This document shows, one piece after another, positions 1-10,689 of a stretch of DNA of 64,000 bases. Both the position numbers and the translations under genes were made by a program. The stretch is from NCBI GenBank assembly GCA_018816105.1, contig JAHIWE010000069.1:1-64000 (forward strand), given 5' to 3'. How positions within the stretch are numbered: the first letter of the stretch is position 1; each line of letters opens with the position of its first letter. The notes under the pieces were generated by a model. That model saw nothing but the letters and a program-made list of their open reading frames with translations, was not told the DNA's origin and did no database searches. Origin of the DNA: a bacterium. Its GTDB lineage: Bacteria; Campylobacterota; Campylobacteria; Campylobacterales; Arcobacteraceae.

Positions 1-77
1 CAAATCCTGAAGATGAATATTTAGAAGTACATAATAAACTTGCTGCAAATATTGCAACTCTAAAAGATTTAAGCTAA
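1..77 (+). CDS. C-terminal end of an unidentified protein (cut by window edge)
   Basis: The third reading frame is open from the left edge to a TAA at 75-77. It encodes the last 24 residues of a protein, with the acidic, helix-like tail PEDEYLEVHNKLA and ending TLKDLS. Codon choice resembles the neighbouring genes. Too little is present to name a family. It is co-directional with pdxJ, 82 bases further on. Confidence 0.6.
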   Translation, partial: NPEDEYLEVHNKLAANIATLKDLS

Positions 78-113
78 TTTAAAACCCTTTATTTCACTTC
101 TTTATTTAATATT

Positions 114-141
114 GGCTATTATTTCACTTAGAAATAAAGCC
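114..141. other. Short hairpin in the pdxJ leader
   Basis: GGCTATTATTTC at 114-125 pairs with GAAATAAAGCC at 131-141 around a 5-base loop, with one unpaired base. It has no T-run after it, so it is either a weak terminator of the upstream gene or a leader structure of pdxJ. Its role is inference. Confidence 0.3.
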
Positions 142-159
142 CATATTAAAGGATGAATT

Positions 160-945
160 TTGTTACTTGGTGTAAATATTGACCATATTGCTGTTTTAAG
201 AGAAGCTAGAAAAATAAACGACCCAAATCCCCTAGATGCCCTTGGTATTTGCAAAATTGCAGGGGCAGATCAAATCACGATACATTTAAGAGAAGATAGA
301 CGTCATATTCATGATAATGATGCAATTGCTATTTGCGCTCAATCAACTCTGCCTGTAAATCTTGAATGTTCTATAAATCCAGATATTATTGATATTATTT
401 GCAAATTAAAACCCTCTCGTGTTACTCTTGTTCCTGAAAATAGAAATGAAGTTACAACAGAAGGTGGACTTGATGTAAAAGGAAACTACGAAAAACTTCA
501 AAAAGCAATAGATAAACTTCATGCTAATGAAATTGAAGTTTCACTATTCATTGATCCAAAGGATGAAGTAATTGAACTTTCAAGTCAATTAGAAGTTGAG
601 TGGATAGAACTACACACAGGAACATTTGCAAATATTTATGCAATGCTTTATACAAATTTATCTCAAACTCATCATACAATTAAAGAGTTAGAATTAAGTA
701 AAAATGAATTAAAAACTAAACTTGAAAAATCAATAAAAGAGATTGAAAGAACATCAAAACTTGCAAAAAAATTAAATCTAAAAATTGCTGCTGGTCATGG
801 ACTTAACTATCAAAACGTAACACTAATTTCAAGAATTCCTGAAATTGAAGAGTTAAATATTGGTCAAAGTATTATTGCAAGATCTGTATTTATAGGTCTA
901 GAAAAAGCAATTATTGATATGAAAGAATTAATTAAAAATGACTGA
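160..945 (+). CDS. pdxJ: Pyridoxine 5'-phosphate synthase PdxJ
   Basis: Condenses 1-deoxy-D-xylulose 5-phosphate with 3-amino-2-oxopropyl phosphate to pyridoxine 5'-phosphate, the ring-closing step of the DXP-dependent vitamin B6 pathway. The 261-residue TIM barrel has the family opening GVNIDHIA (residues 4-11), the HLREDRRH phosphate and active-site segment (42-49), E69, E150 and the AGHGLNY loop with H213. Family enzymes are about 240-260 residues. The start is TTG at 160, preceded by AAAGGA at 148-153; a nearby ATG at 153 is out of frame. It overlaps pdxA by 8 bases, so the last two B6-pathway enzymes are translationally coupled. Confidence 0.95.
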   Translation: MLLGVNIDHIAVLREARKINDPNPLDALGICKIAGADQITIHLREDRRHIHDNDAIAICAQSTLPVNLECSINPDIIDIICKLKPSRVTLVPENRNEVTTEGGLDVKGNYEKLQKAIDKLHANEIEVSLFIDPKDEVIELSSQLEVEWIELHTGTFANIYAMLYTNLSQTHHTIKELELSKNELKTKLEKSIKEIERTSKLAKKLNLKIAAGHGLNYQNVTLISRIPEIEELNIGQSIIARSVFIGLEKAIIDMKELIKND

Positions 946-1873
946 TTATAAACCAAAAATAGCAATTAGTATTGGTGATTTAAATGGTATTGGAATTGAA
1001 ATTGCTTTAAAATGCCATGATAAAATATCAAAAATTTGTAAACCAATTTATTGTATAAATAATAAAATGCTAAAAAGTGCTGCAAAAGAATTAAAGCTTG
1101 AAATTCCTAAAGATTTTGAGATTTTTAAAACAAAAGGTGAATTTGAGATAAAAGCAGGAACAGTTTCAAGAAAAGCTGGAAAATACTCTTATGATTCTTT
1201 TATGGATGCTATAAATCTTGCAAATACAAAAGAAGTAGATGCAATTTGCACACTTCCTATTAATAAAGAAGCTTGGAGTAAAGCAGATATAAAATACAAG
1301 GGTCATACAGAGGTTCTAAGAGATTTTTTTGGTAAAAATGCAATTATGATGCTTGGATGTAAAAAGATGTTTGTAGGACTATTTACAGAGCATATACCTC
1401 TTAGAAAAGTTGCAAAGAAAGTTAATGAAGAGGATTTGACTACATTTTTAATTGATTTTTATAAAAATGTGAAAAATGACAATATTGGCGTTCTTGGTCT
1501 TAATCCACATGCAAGTGATAATGGGGTTTTAGGAGATGAAGAAGTTTTAATTTTCAAAGCTATTAAAAAAGCAAATAAAGCTTTAGATAAAAATATTTTC
1601 AAAGGCCCATTAGTTCCAGACACTGCATTTTCACCACTTTCAAGAAAAAACTATAAATATTTTGTAGCTATGTATCATGATCAAGGTTTAGCTCCACTAA
1701 AAGCTTTATATTTTGATCAAAGTATAAATGTAAGTTTAAATCTTCCAATAATTAGAACTTCAGTTGATCATGGAACAGCTTTTAATATTGCATATAAAAA
1801 TGAAAAAGTAAATACAAAAAGTTATGTAAATGCAATTAAAGAAGCAATTATTTTAATATCAAATAAAAAATGA
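938..1873 (+). CDS. pdxA: 4-hydroxythreonine-4-phosphate dehydrogenase PdxA
   Basis: NAD-dependent oxidation of 4-phosphohydroxy-L-threonine, giving the amino-ketone substrate used by PdxJ. The 311-residue protein has the N-terminal GDLNGIG, the GHTEVL segment (122-127), and the three metal-binding histidines expected for the family at H152 (TEHIPL), H191 (LNPHAS) and H247 (YHDQG). The SVDHGTAF signature lies near residues 275-282. It starts inside the end of pdxJ and its own end overlaps the ATPase that follows by 4 bases (ATGA), so the three genes form one transcript. Confidence 0.95.
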   Translation: MTDYKPKIAISIGDLNGIGIEIALKCHDKISKICKPIYCINNKMLKSAAKELKLEIPKDFEIFKTKGEFEIKAGTVSRKAGKYSYDSFMDAINLANTKEVDAICTLPINKEAWSKADIKYKGHTEVLRDFFGKNAIMMLGCKKMFVGLFTEHIPLRKVAKKVNEEDLTTFLIDFYKNVKNDNIGVLGLNPHASDNGVLGDEEVLIFKAIKKANKALDKNIFKGPLVPDTAFSPLSRKNYKYFVAMYHDQGLAPLKALYFDQSINVSLNLPIIRTSVDHGTAFNIAYKNEKVNTKSYVNAIKEAIILISNKK

Positions 1874-2937
1874 AAAGTTTAGAAGTTTGTTATGAAATTA
1901 ACTTTTCAAAAGTTAATTTCATTGAACGAAAAATAAAAATCGAACATAATAAAACCATAATATCAGGTGCTTCTAAAACTGGTAAGAGTTACTTGATTTA
2001 TGATTTTTTATCTTCTTTTAAGCCAAAAGAATACTTATATATTGATTTTTCTGATTTAAGAAATGATATTATCGAGATTTCGCAAAACATACAAAGATTT
2101 ATCAAAATGAATGAAATCTCTGTTTTAGTTTTGGAAAATTTTGATTTTCAGTTTGAACTTCCTCTTTGTGAAAATATAATAATTTCTACAATCAATCCAA
2201 GAAAAATAAAAGGTTTTAAAAATCTAATAATTGGTGCTTTAGATTTTGAAGAGTACTTATTACATGATAATAAGCATCAAAACATTACTCAAAGTTTTAA
2301 TGTATTTTTAAAATATGGAAATTTACCAGAGCTTATAAATATCGATGAACACAAGAGAATTCATAGATTACAAGAAATAATTGAACTTCAATGTAAAGAT
2401 GTTACACAATATGAGATTTTTAAAATCTTAGTTGAAAATATAGATGAAAAAAAATCACTTTTTCAACTTTTTAACTCCCTAAAATTAAAAATGAAGATAT
2501 CAAAAGATAAGTTTTATGAAATTTGTAAACTTTATGAAAATAATAAATCAATCTATTTTTTACAAAAATATAATCAAGAAAAAGCAACAAAAAAAATCTA
2601 TTGCTATAATCACTCATTTATAAATGCAATCTCCCATACAAAAAAGTTTAAAAATGAATTTTCTAACCTAGTTTTTTTAGAATTAATAAATAAATATGAA
2701 GATATTTACTACTTAGATAATATTGATTTTTATATTAAATCAAAAAATATAGCTGTTGTTCCAATTCCATTTTTTAATACTTTTTTAACTGGTAATTTAG
2801 TAAAAAAAATAATAAAAAATGCACAAGAGTTAAATATAAATGAAATAAATATTATCACCATTTCAAATAATGAAAAAATATCCGATCCAAAATTAAAAAT
2901 AAATGTATTGCCTTTCTATGAATGGGCATTAAGCTAA
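1870..2937 (+). CDS. AAA_14/DUF4143-type ATPase, function unknown
   Basis: A 355-residue protein with a P-loop of the form GASKTGKS (residues 33-40), a short Walker B-like stretch ([11 protein letters not shown]) near residue 90, and a C-terminal part (about 245-310) with the [11 protein letters not shown] and IDFYIKSK pattern seen in DUF4143 nuclease-like domains of AAA_14 ATPases. It has no signal peptide or membrane segment. Stop and start codons overlap (ATGA) with pdxA. The conserved glutamate and arginine finger cannot be confirmed by eye. Other members of this family are found in conserved but uncharacterised ATPases; no substrate is suggested by the context. Confidence 0.7.
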   Translation: MKSLEVCYEINFSKVNFIERKIKIEHNKTIISGASKTGKSYLIYDFLSSFKPKEYLYIDFSDLRNDIIEISQNIQRFIKMNEISVLVLENFDFQFELPLCENIIISTINPRKIKGFKNLIIGALDFEEYLLHDNKHQNITQSFNVFLKYGNLPELINIDEHKRIHRLQEIIELQCKDVTQYEIFKILVENIDEKKSLFQLFNSLKLKMKISKDKFYEICKLYENNKSIYFLQKYNQEKATKKIYCYNHSFINAISHTKKFKNEFSNLVFLELINKYEDIYYLDNIDFYIKSKNIAVVPIPFFNTFLTGNLVKKIIKNAQELNINEINIITISNNEKISDPKLKINVLPFYEWALS

Positions 2938-2979
2938 GTATTTGTTAATCATTATTTAGGTAAAATCCAAAAATTATAG

Positions 2980-3699
<720 letters not shown>

Positions 3700-3725
3700 A
3701 AATTAAATACCAAAAGGAATAATTT

Positions 3726-3944
3726 ATGATGAGATTAGAAGAAAGAATATCAAAAGCTTTAAAACAAGTTGACAATGACAGATATATTTTAGCAATTGCA
3801 GTTGGACAAAGAGCGGATGAATTAAGTAAAGGTGCTAAACCGTTATTAGAGCATAATACTCAAAAAATGAAATATACAGATATCGCAATTGATGAGATTG
3901 CATCTGGTTTACTAAGAATCGAAGGTTTTGTAGACAGAAAGTAA
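3726..3944 (+). CDS. rpoZ: RNA polymerase omega subunit
   Basis: Small (72-residue) subunit that assists assembly of RNA polymerase by holding the beta-prime subunit. It begins MRLEERISKALKQV after an extra Met and contains DNRYxL-like NDRYILAIAVGQRA and the downstream basic segment, matching RpoZ size and pattern. AAGGA at 3714-3718 is 7 bases from the ATG at 3726. Its place between pyrH and the (p)ppGpp synthase/hydrolase gene is the usual rpoZ-spoT arrangement. Confidence 0.9.
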   Translation: MMRLEERISKALKQVDNDRYILAIAVGQRADELSKGAKPLLEHNTQKMKYTDIAIDEIASGLLRIEGFVDRK

Positions 3945-3969
3945 AGATAAGCCTAAAAACTTATCTTTA
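3942..3969 (+). promoter_or_regulatory. 10-bp hairpin between rpoZ and spoT
   Basis: TAAAGATAAG (3942-3951, overlapping the rpoZ stop) pairs perfectly with CTTATCTTTA (3960-3969) around an 8-base loop. AGG of the likely spoT ribosome site follows directly, 13 bases before the spoT ATG. It lacks a clear T-run, so an attenuator or translation-control element is as likely as a terminator. Confidence 0.5.
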
Positions 3970-3981
3970 GGTCTTAACATT

Positions 3982-6126
3982 ATGGATCCATTTATCAAAG
4001 AAATTCAACATATAAACAATGTTGATGATGCTATAAACAAACTCAAAACTCAAACTGAAATATCACCAAAACTTATAGAAATAATTAATTTTATTATTGA
4101 AGCACATGAAGGTCAATATAGAAAAAGTGGAGAACCTTATTGTGTTCATCCAATTTTAGTAGCCTGTATAACTGCACACTTTTCCAAAGACGAAGCCATA
4201 ATAGCAACTGCCCTACTTCATGATGTTGTTGAAGATACTTATCATTCACTTGATTACATCAAAGAAAGATGGGGAAGTGATATTGCTCATATGGTTGATG
4301 GTCTTACTAAAATCGTTGAAATAAGAGAGCATGAGTTTATTGCTTCTGATGAAACAAGTGATTCAAGAATTATATCATCAGCTTTAACATTTAGAAAAAT
4401 GCTAATTGCATCAATTGATGATGTAAGAGTTCTAATCGTAAAACTTTGCGATAGACTTCATAATATGCTTACTCTTCAAGTTCTTCCTGCTAATAAACAA
4501 AGAAGAATTGCAGAAGAAACTCTTGTAGTTTACGTTCCAATTGCAAATAGATTAGGAATTTCTAATTTAAAAAATGCCTTAGAAGATTTAGCATTTTTTT
4601 ACATCTATCCAGAAGAATATAAAAAAATTGATGACTTCTTAAAAGTGCAACAGCATACTATGCAATTAACTTTTAATAATTTTATATCTACAACAAAAAA
4701 TTTATTAGAAAAAAATGGTTATGATTTAAATAAAATCAAAATCTACGCAAGAATAAAACATCACTATTCAATTTATTTAAAAATGCAAAGAAAAGGTATT
4801 TCTATTGATGAAGTATTAGACTTATTTGCTATTAGAATTTTGGTTGAAGAAGATATAGATTGTTATAAAGTTTTAGGTTTTATGCATTTAGAATTTAAGC
4901 CATTAATCTCTAGATTTAAAGATTATGTAGCAACACCAAAAGAAAATGGTTACCAAACGATACATACAACAATATTTTACAATTCAAAGATTTATGAGAT
5001 TCAAATTCGTTCATTTGAGATGAATAAGATTGCAGAATTTGGAATTGCAGCACATTGGAAGTACAAAACAGGTGCTAAAAATACTACAAATTTAAATTGG
5101 TTAAAGTCATTAGAGTTTTCAAATGAAAATGTAGAAGAGTTTTATCAAGAAACAAAAGACAATTTATATACAGAAGAAATCATTATTTATTCGCCAAAAG
5201 GAGAAGTTTTTACTCTTCCTGTTGGTTCAACTGCATATGATTTTGCATTTGCTGTTCATACTAATATTGGTAAAAAAGCAATTGGTTGTTATATTAATAA
5301 AATTAAAAAACCTCTTTTAACTGAGCTTAAGAGCACTGATATCGTGTCTATTGAATTATCTAATGAAGTAATTGTTAGATGTTCTTGGTTTGATATGGTT
5401 AAAACTTCACGTGCTAAAAAACAAATTAAACTTTTATGTACACATAGACAAAAAGAGATTGATGAGTTATCTGGAAAAAATATTATAAATTCAGTATTTT
5501 CAAGATACTATGAAGATATAACAAAAACATATCATGTTGATTCATTATATAAAATCCCTCAAATATTAGATTTTTTCAAGCACACAAAACAAGTTCTTGA
5601 AAAAAATATAATAAATGACAATGGATTAATGACTAGATTTAAAATCTTAACTAGTAAAATAAAAGAATTTAAATTTGATAATGTTTTAATATATTCAAAT
5701 TTCAGTATAAGTTCTGTATCATTTGACCATTGTTGTCATCCAAAATTTGGTGATGATATTGTTGCATTTAAAAACGGCAATGAAGCAATCATTCATCATA
5801 AAATGTGTGATAAAGCTTACAGTAAAATAAAAACAAACCAACAAATGCTTTTCTGTAAATGGACAAAAAGTAGTGTTTACCAATATAAAATGGTAATTAG
5901 TATTCCAAATACGAAAGGTGAATTAGCAAAAGTATTGACATATTTAGCTGAAAATGAATTTTATATTCTTGCAGTTGAATTTGGAAGACAGAAGCATTCA
6001 TATATTCAATACTGCGATATTGAATTTGAAATAAACAAATCAAATATTGAAGAAGTAAGAAAAATTATAGAAAGAAAAGTAAAAGTTATAGAATTCTTTT
6101 CAAAAAAAGATGCATATACTAAATAA
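3982..6126 (+). CDS. spoT: Bifunctional (p)ppGpp synthetase/hydrolase
   Basis: Makes and degrades the alarmone (p)ppGpp. Order of domains in the 714 residues: N-terminal HD hydrolase (about 35-190) with H56, and LLHDVVEDT carrying the HD pair at 80-81; synthetase (about 230-340) with RFKDYVATPKENGYQT and IHTT; TGS domain (about 390-450) beginning EIIIYSPKGEVFTLP; helical and zinc-finger-like part with SFDHCCHPKFGD (about 580); C-terminal ACT-like domain. Both active sites look intact, so this is the long Rel/SpoT form rather than a monofunctional RelA. It is the only such gene here. Confidence 0.93.
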   Translation: MDPFIKEIQHINNVDDAINKLKTQTEISPKLIEIINFIIEAHEGQYRKSGEPYCVHPILVACITAHFSKDEAIIATALLHDVVEDTYHSLDYIKERWGSDIAHMVDGLTKIVEIREHEFIASDETSDSRIISSALTFRKMLIASIDDVRVLIVKLCDRLHNMLTLQVLPANKQRRIAEETLVVYVPIANRLGISNLKNALEDLAFFYIYPEEYKKIDDFLKVQQHTMQLTFNNFISTTKNLLEKNGYDLNKIKIYARIKHHYSIYLKMQRKGISIDEVLDLFAIRILVEEDIDCYKVLGFMHLEFKPLISRFKDYVATPKENGYQTIHTTIFYNSKIYEIQIRSFEMNKIAEFGIAAHWKYKTGAKNTTNLNWLKSLEFSNENVEEFYQETKDNLYTEEIIIYSPKGEVFTLPVGSTAYDFAFAVHTNIGKKAIGCYINKIKKPLLTELKSTDIVSIELSNEVIVRCSWFDMVKTSRAKKQIKLLCTHRQKEIDELSGKNIINSVFSRYYEDITKTYHVDSLYKIPQILDFFKHTKQVLEKNIINDNGLMTRFKILTSKIKEFKFDNVLIYSNFSISSVSFDHCCHPKFGDDIVAFKNGNEAIIHHKMCDKAYSKIKTNQQMLFCKWTKSSVYQYKMVISIPNTKGELAKVLTYLAENEFYILAVEFGRQKHSYIQYCDIEFEINKSNIEEVRKIIERKVKVIEFFSKKDAYTK

Positions 6127-6148
6127 GTTGTAAAGGTAAAGAAGATTA

Positions 6149-7357
6149 ATGGAAAATAGAGTTCAAGAAGCATTAAGTGAAATTAAAAGAGGTAGTTTTG
6201 AAATTATAGATATTGAAGCTATCGAAAAACTTATAAAAAGATATTTTGAAACTGGCGAAAACTTCTATGTAAAAGCTGGTTTTGATCCAACTGCTCCTGA
6301 TTTACACTTAGGTCATACAGTACTTATCCAAAAATTAGCAACTTTCCAAAAGTTTGGAGGAATTGTTCAATTTTTAATTGGAGATTTCACAGCAACTATT
6401 GGAGATCCAACAGGAAAAAGTGAAACAAGAAAAGTTTTAACTGAAGAAGACGTACAAAAAAATGCAGTTTCATATAAAGAACAAGTATTTAAAATATTAG
6501 ATGAATCAAAAACACAAGTTATGTTTAATTCAACTTGGTTAAAAGAACTAGGAACTGGTGGTTTAATATCACTTGCTTCAAACTTAACGGTAGCAAGAAT
6601 GCTAGAACGTGATGATTTTTCAAAAAGATATGCATCAAATACACCTATTGCTTTAAGTGAATTTACTTATCCATTATTACAAGGTTATGATTCAGTTGCT
6701 ATGAATACTGATATTGAACTTGGTGGAACTGATCAAAAATTCAACTTATTAATGGGAAGAACTTTACAAAAAGCTTATAATTGTAAAAAACAACAAGCAG
6801 TTCTTATGATGCCTATTTTAGAAGGTCTTGATGGTGTTCAAAAAATGTCAAAATCATTAGGAAACTATATTGGTGTAACTGATGAACCATTTGATATGTT
6901 TGGTAAGATATTATCTATTTCTGATGAATTAATGTGGAGATATTTTGAATTAATATCTGCAAAATCATTAAAAGAAATAGAAGAGATAAAAGAAGGTGTA
7001 AAAAATGAAACTTTACATCCTAAAAAAGTAAAAGAATCACTTGCAATGGAAATTGTTGAGAGATTCCATGGAAATGGCGCTGGAGCAAAGGCAAAAGAAG
7101 AGTTTGAAAGAGTATTTGCAAAAAAAGATATTCCAACAGATATTCCAGAATTTGTATTTGAAGCTCCTGTTTGGGTTTGTCAAGCATTAGTTGATTCAAA
7201 ATTAGTTGATTCTACATCACAAGCTAGACGTGATGTAAAAGCGAATGCAGTGTCAATAAATCAAGAAAAAATAAACGATGATAAATTAAATTTAGAAATT
7301 GGTGAATACATTTTACAAAAAGGTAAAAAGAATTTCGCTAAGATAATAATAAAATAG
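6149..7357 (+). CDS. tyrS: Tyrosyl-tRNA synthetase
   Basis: Class I aminoacyl-tRNA synthetase charging tRNA-Tyr. The 402-residue protein has the HIGH-type motif HLGH at 53-56 within [12 protein letters not shown], the specificity segment around YPLLQGYDS (about 174-182), KMSKS at 232-236, and a C-terminal S4 RNA-binding domain (about 340-402). The KMSKS form and length match the TyrRS subclass found in many proteobacteria. It lies 22 bases after spoT, in the same operon. Confidence 0.95.
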   Translation: MENRVQEALSEIKRGSFEIIDIEAIEKLIKRYFETGENFYVKAGFDPTAPDLHLGHTVLIQKLATFQKFGGIVQFLIGDFTATIGDPTGKSETRKVLTEEDVQKNAVSYKEQVFKILDESKTQVMFNSTWLKELGTGGLISLASNLTVARMLERDDFSKRYASNTPIALSEFTYPLLQGYDSVAMNTDIELGGTDQKFNLLMGRTLQKAYNCKKQQAVLMMPILEGLDGVQKMSKSLGNYIGVTDEPFDMFGKILSISDELMWRYFELISAKSLKEIEEIKEGVKNETLHPKKVKESLAMEIVERFHGNGAGAKAKEEFERVFAKKDIPTDIPEFVFEAPVWVCQALVDSKLVDSTSQARRDVKANAVSINQEKINDDKLNLEIGEYILQKGKKNFAKIIIK

Positions 7358-7368
7358 AAAGGCTAATT

Positions 7369-8448
7369 TTGAAAATAGGAAAATATGAAATAAAACACCC
7401 AATTATTCAAGGCGGAATGGGCGTTGGAATAAGCTGGGATCAATTAGCTGGTAATGTTAGTTTAGAGGGTGGATTAGGTGTAATTTCTGCAGTTGGAACA
7501 GGTTACTACAGAAATAAAAGTGAGAGTGTACAAATTGTTACAAAAAAAGATAAGCCAAAAGATGTTGCTAACTTTTATAACAAAGACTCTTTATTTGAAA
7601 TTGTAAAAAACGCTAGAAAAATTTGTGGAGATGCACCTTTAGGTTGTAATGTTTTATATGCAATTAATGATTATGGAAGAGTTGTGCGAGATGCTTGTGA
7701 AGCTGGTGTTAATATCATAATTACAGGTGCTGGAATTCCTACAAATATGCCTGAATTTACTAAAGATTACCCAGATGTAGCATTAATTCCAATAGTTTCA
7801 AGTGCAAGAGCATTAAAACTTATTTGTAAAAAATGGAAAAGATATAACAAACTTCCTGATGCAGTTATTGTAGAAGGACCTTTAAGTGGTGGACACCAAG
7901 GGTTTACTTATGATCAATGTATGCAAGAAGAATTCCAATTAGAAAATATTGTAGGACCTGTTATTGAAGAAGCTAAAAACTGGGGAGATTTCCCAATAAT
8001 AGCAGCAGGTGGAGTTTGGGATAAAAATGATATAGATAAATATCTTGCTATGGGATGCTCAGGTGTTCAAATGGCTACTAGATTTATTGGTACTTTTGAA
8101 TGTGATGCAGATGCAAAACTTAAAAATGTATTATTAAATGCAAAAGAAGAAGATATTACATTAATGAAATCACCTGTTGGATTACCAGCTAGAGGTGTTA
8201 GAACAAATTTACAGTTTTCAATTGAAAATAACACAGCACCAAAAGTACAATGTATTTCAAACTGTGTAGCACCTTGTAATAGAGGACATGAAGCTAAAAT
8301 TGTTGGTTATTGTATTGCAGATAGATTAGGTGCTGCATATAATGGTGATGTGGAAACAGGTCTGTTTTTTACAGGATCAAACGGTTATCGAATTAACAAA
8401 ATCATTTCAGTGAAAGAGTTAATGGAAAAATTAACTCAAGGAGAATAA
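7369..8448 (+). CDS. Nitronate monooxygenase-family flavoprotein
   Basis: FMN-dependent TIM-barrel protein of the 2-nitropropane dioxygenase/nitronate monooxygenase family, 359 residues. It has the N-terminal HPIIQGGMGVGIS, a GxGIPTNMPEF active-site stretch near residue 125, the SGGHQGF motif (about 175) containing the catalytic-type His, and the phosphate-binding PIIAAGGVWD and GVQMATRF segments. FabK enoyl reductases share this fold, so the substrate is not certain. A cysteine cluster near residues 292-305 (CISNCVAPCNRGHE) is an added feature. The start is TTG at 7369 with AAAGG just upstream, 11 bases after tyrS. Confidence 0.8.
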   Translation: MKIGKYEIKHPIIQGGMGVGISWDQLAGNVSLEGGLGVISAVGTGYYRNKSESVQIVTKKDKPKDVANFYNKDSLFEIVKNARKICGDAPLGCNVLYAINDYGRVVRDACEAGVNIIITGAGIPTNMPEFTKDYPDVALIPIVSSARALKLICKKWKRYNKLPDAVIVEGPLSGGHQGFTYDQCMQEEFQLENIVGPVIEEAKNWGDFPIIAAGGVWDKNDIDKYLAMGCSGVQMATRFIGTFECDADAKLKNVLLNAKEEDITLMKSPVGLPARGVRTNLQFSIENNTAPKVQCISNCVAPCNRGHEAKIVGYCIADRLGAAYNGDVETGLFFTGSNGYRINKIISVKELMEKLTQGE

Positions 8449-8450
8449 AA

Positions 8451-10268
8451 ATTTTTAAAAAATTTTTTATTCTTACTTTTTTAACATTTAACTTATTGTT
8501 TGCAAACGGTATTATTAGTGATTTAATGCAACAGTACCGTACTGCAAAAATGGATTACTTAAAAGCCCTCATTGAAAAAGATGAACAAGGTAAAATTGAA
8601 CAACTAAAAAAGATTATTGTATTAGGAGAACAACTAAATAAAGATGTTACTCCTGATAAGAAAAAACTAGAAATTCTTGAAGCAAGGGGGAATAAAAACC
8701 CTACGCCTCCAAGAAAATTAGAATCAGCAACACCAATAGTGCAAAACTCAAAATCATCATCCTCTTCATCTTCAAGTAATGATTTATATTACTCGATAAA
8801 ATCAGTTTATACGTCTAATAATACAGTTATTGTAGATTTTAATGTTGATATAAATGAAAAAGATATTAGATTCTTTGAACTAAATCAAAATCCAATACAT
8901 AAAGACGTATTTGATATTAATGGTTATTTTAAAGATGCAGGTCCTACAAAACTAGCTATAAATGGAATTGATAGAATTGCTATTGGTCAATATAAACCCG
9001 ATGTATTAAGAATTGTTTTAAGTGATAAAAAAAATCTTAATACATCTTACACTGTAAGTAAAAATCAAATAATTATATCAGTAAATGAAGCTTCAATAAA
9101 AAAAGATGAAGATATATATACTCCATCAAAAACTAATAATGAAGTTAGTAAAACAAATGAAGTTCCTGCAAGTAACGAAAATAGCGCTGGACAAAATATA
9201 GATTTGGAAAATCCTATACGTTCTATGGAAACTCAAGGTGATAAAATTCTTGTTAAATTTAATAAAAGTTATTACAAAAGAGATGTTCAATTTGTAAGAT
9301 ATAAAAATGCCTCAAATTATGAAAATGTTTTTAATATAAAAGGTAAATATAAATATACAGGGCCTACAAAATTAACAATTGATGGCGTTGATAAAATTGT
9401 TGTTAGTGATAGTGGAAGTAATGAAGTAAAAATAAGAATCATAAATAATTATAATCAAAAAGTTAATTATGTACTTAATGATAAAGAGCTTACCATTACT
9501 ACTTTTCCAAAAGATCAAGGTTCAAACAAAACAAAAGATACAACAAATACTAAACCAACAGCCATAGCTGCACCACAACCAAGAATTATAAATAAAACAA
9601 TAGTAATTGACCCAGGACATGGTGGAGATGATGCAGGGGCTGTAGGACCAAATAAAAGATATGAAAAAGTAATAAATTTGAATGTATCTAAGAATTTATA
9701 TTCAATATTAAAACAACGTGGATATAAAGTATATCTTACAAGAAGCAATGATACTTTTATAAAAGTTATGAATAGAACAGTTTTAGCAAATGAAAAAAAT
9801 GCTGATTTATTTATTTCTGTTCATACAAACTCAGTTCCAAAAGAAAAAGCCCATGAGATTTCAGGAATTGAAACATTTTTCTTAAGTCCAGCTAGAAATG
9901 AAAGAGCAAAAAGAGTTGCAGCATTGGAGAATAAATCAGATATTAGAGAAATGAGTAATTCATCAAAAGATGTATTTTTAGAATCATTAAATAGACCAAG
10001 AATCACAGCTTCACATAAACTAGCAATTGATGTACAAGCAGGTATTTTGCAATCTACTAGATCAAAATATAAAGATATAAATGACTCAGGTGTTAGAGAG
10101 GGTCCTTTTTGGGTTCTAGTAGGTGCACAAATGCCTTCTATTCTAGTAGAACTTGGATATGTATCACATCCAACTGAAAGTAAAAGATTATATGATAAAA
10201 GTTACCAACAACTATTAGCAAATGGGATTGCTAATGGTGTAGATTCTTACTTTTCAAAAAATCCTTAA
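8451..10268 (+). CDS. amiC: N-acetylmuramoyl-L-alanine amidase (AmiA/AmiC type), non-canonical ATT start
   Basis: Periplasmic zinc amidase that cuts the lactyl-amide bond of peptidoglycan, normally for cell separation. The catalytic Amidase_3 domain (last 225 residues or so) has VIDPGHGGDDAG, SVHTNS and ILVELGYVSHP, supplying the metal His, His and Glu ligands. Upstream are two repeated AMIN-like beta domains, each with a DVF-x-(I)-(N/K)G-(Y/K)-(F/Y)K and GPTKL core. The first ATG/GTG/TTG-type codon (TTG 8496) would leave no signal peptide. In frame before it is an obvious one, reading FKKFFILTFLTFNLLFA, starting at ATT 8451, 7 bases after AAGGAG (8438-8443). The last 38 bases overlap the Nudix gene on the other strand. 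Confidence 0.88.
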   Translation: MFKKFFILTFLTFNLLFANGIISDLMQQYRTAKMDYLKALIEKDEQGKIEQLKKIIVLGEQLNKDVTPDKKKLEILEARGNKNPTPPRKLESATPIVQNSKSSSSSSSSNDLYYSIKSVYTSNNTVIVDFNVDINEKDIRFFELNQNPIHKDVFDINGYFKDAGPTKLAINGIDRIAIGQYKPDVLRIVLSDKKNLNTSYTVSKNQIIISVNEASIKKDEDIYTPSKTNNEVSKTNEVPASNENSAGQNIDLENPIRSMETQGDKILVKFNKSYYKRDVQFVRYKNASNYENVFNIKGKYKYTGPTKLTIDGVDKIVVSDSGSNEVKIRIINNYNQKVNYVLNDKELTITTFPKDQGSNKTKDTTNTKPTAIAAPQPRIINKTIVIDPGHGGDDAGAVGPNKRYEKVINLNVSKNLYSILKQRGYKVYLTRSNDTFIKVMNRTVLANEKNADLFISVHTNSVPKEKAHEISGIETFFLSPARNERAKRVAALENKSDIREMSNSSKDVFLESLNRPRITASHKLAIDVQAGILQSTRSKYKDINDSGVREGPFWVLVGAQMPSILVELGYVSHPTESKRLYDKSYQQLLANGIANGVDSYFSKNP

Positions 10269-10677
10269 TCTCTTTGATTAAAGTTTCTTGTTTATTTTTT
10301 ATTCTAGGAAGATTAGTCAAAGGGAAAAACTTTACCTTTGAATTTTCCCAAGACAGGTAATTACTTTTCAAAGTATCAACATCAAAATACTTATTTAAAT
10401 CTTCAATATTATCAGCATTAACCAACCAAATACCAACATCTTTATCTATATTTATTTGTTCAAAATAATCTTCAAATAAAGCTGTTTCAACACTTAAGGA
10501 AGACTCTTCAAAGAATTCTCTTTTAGCACATTCATAAGCTGTTTCATTTTTGTTTTTAGTTCCCTTTAGACAACCCCATTTGTTCTTACTAGCAACAGAA
10601 AGACATAATAATATTTTAATACTATTATCTCTAATTAAATATGGAACTATTCCATAAGCTTTAACATGAGATCTCAT
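10231..10677 (-). CDS. Nudix hydrolase
   Basis: A 148-residue Nudix-fold pyrophosphohydrolase. The Nudix box lies near residues 36-58, with G, E, then REFFEES matching GX5EX7REUXEEXGU except that the last position is Ser rather than Gly-like. The N-terminus (KAYGIVPYLI) and the WGCLKG lead-in resemble diadenosine tetraphosphate or general Nudix housecleaning enzymes. Substrate cannot be read from sequence. It is the distal gene of a minus-strand run (rplY, pth, LptF/G, this gene), 12 bases after the permease, and its 3' end overlaps the amidase gene convergently. Confidence 0.8.
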   Translation of the reverse strand: MRSHVKAYGIVPYLIRDNSIKILLCLSVASKNKWGCLKGTKNKNETAYECAKREFFEESSLSVETALFEDYFEQINIDKDVGIWLVNADNIEDLNKYFDVDTLKSNYLSWENSKVKFFPLTNLPRIKNKQETLIKEIKDFLKSKNLHH

Positions 10678-10689
10678 TTATATGACCTT

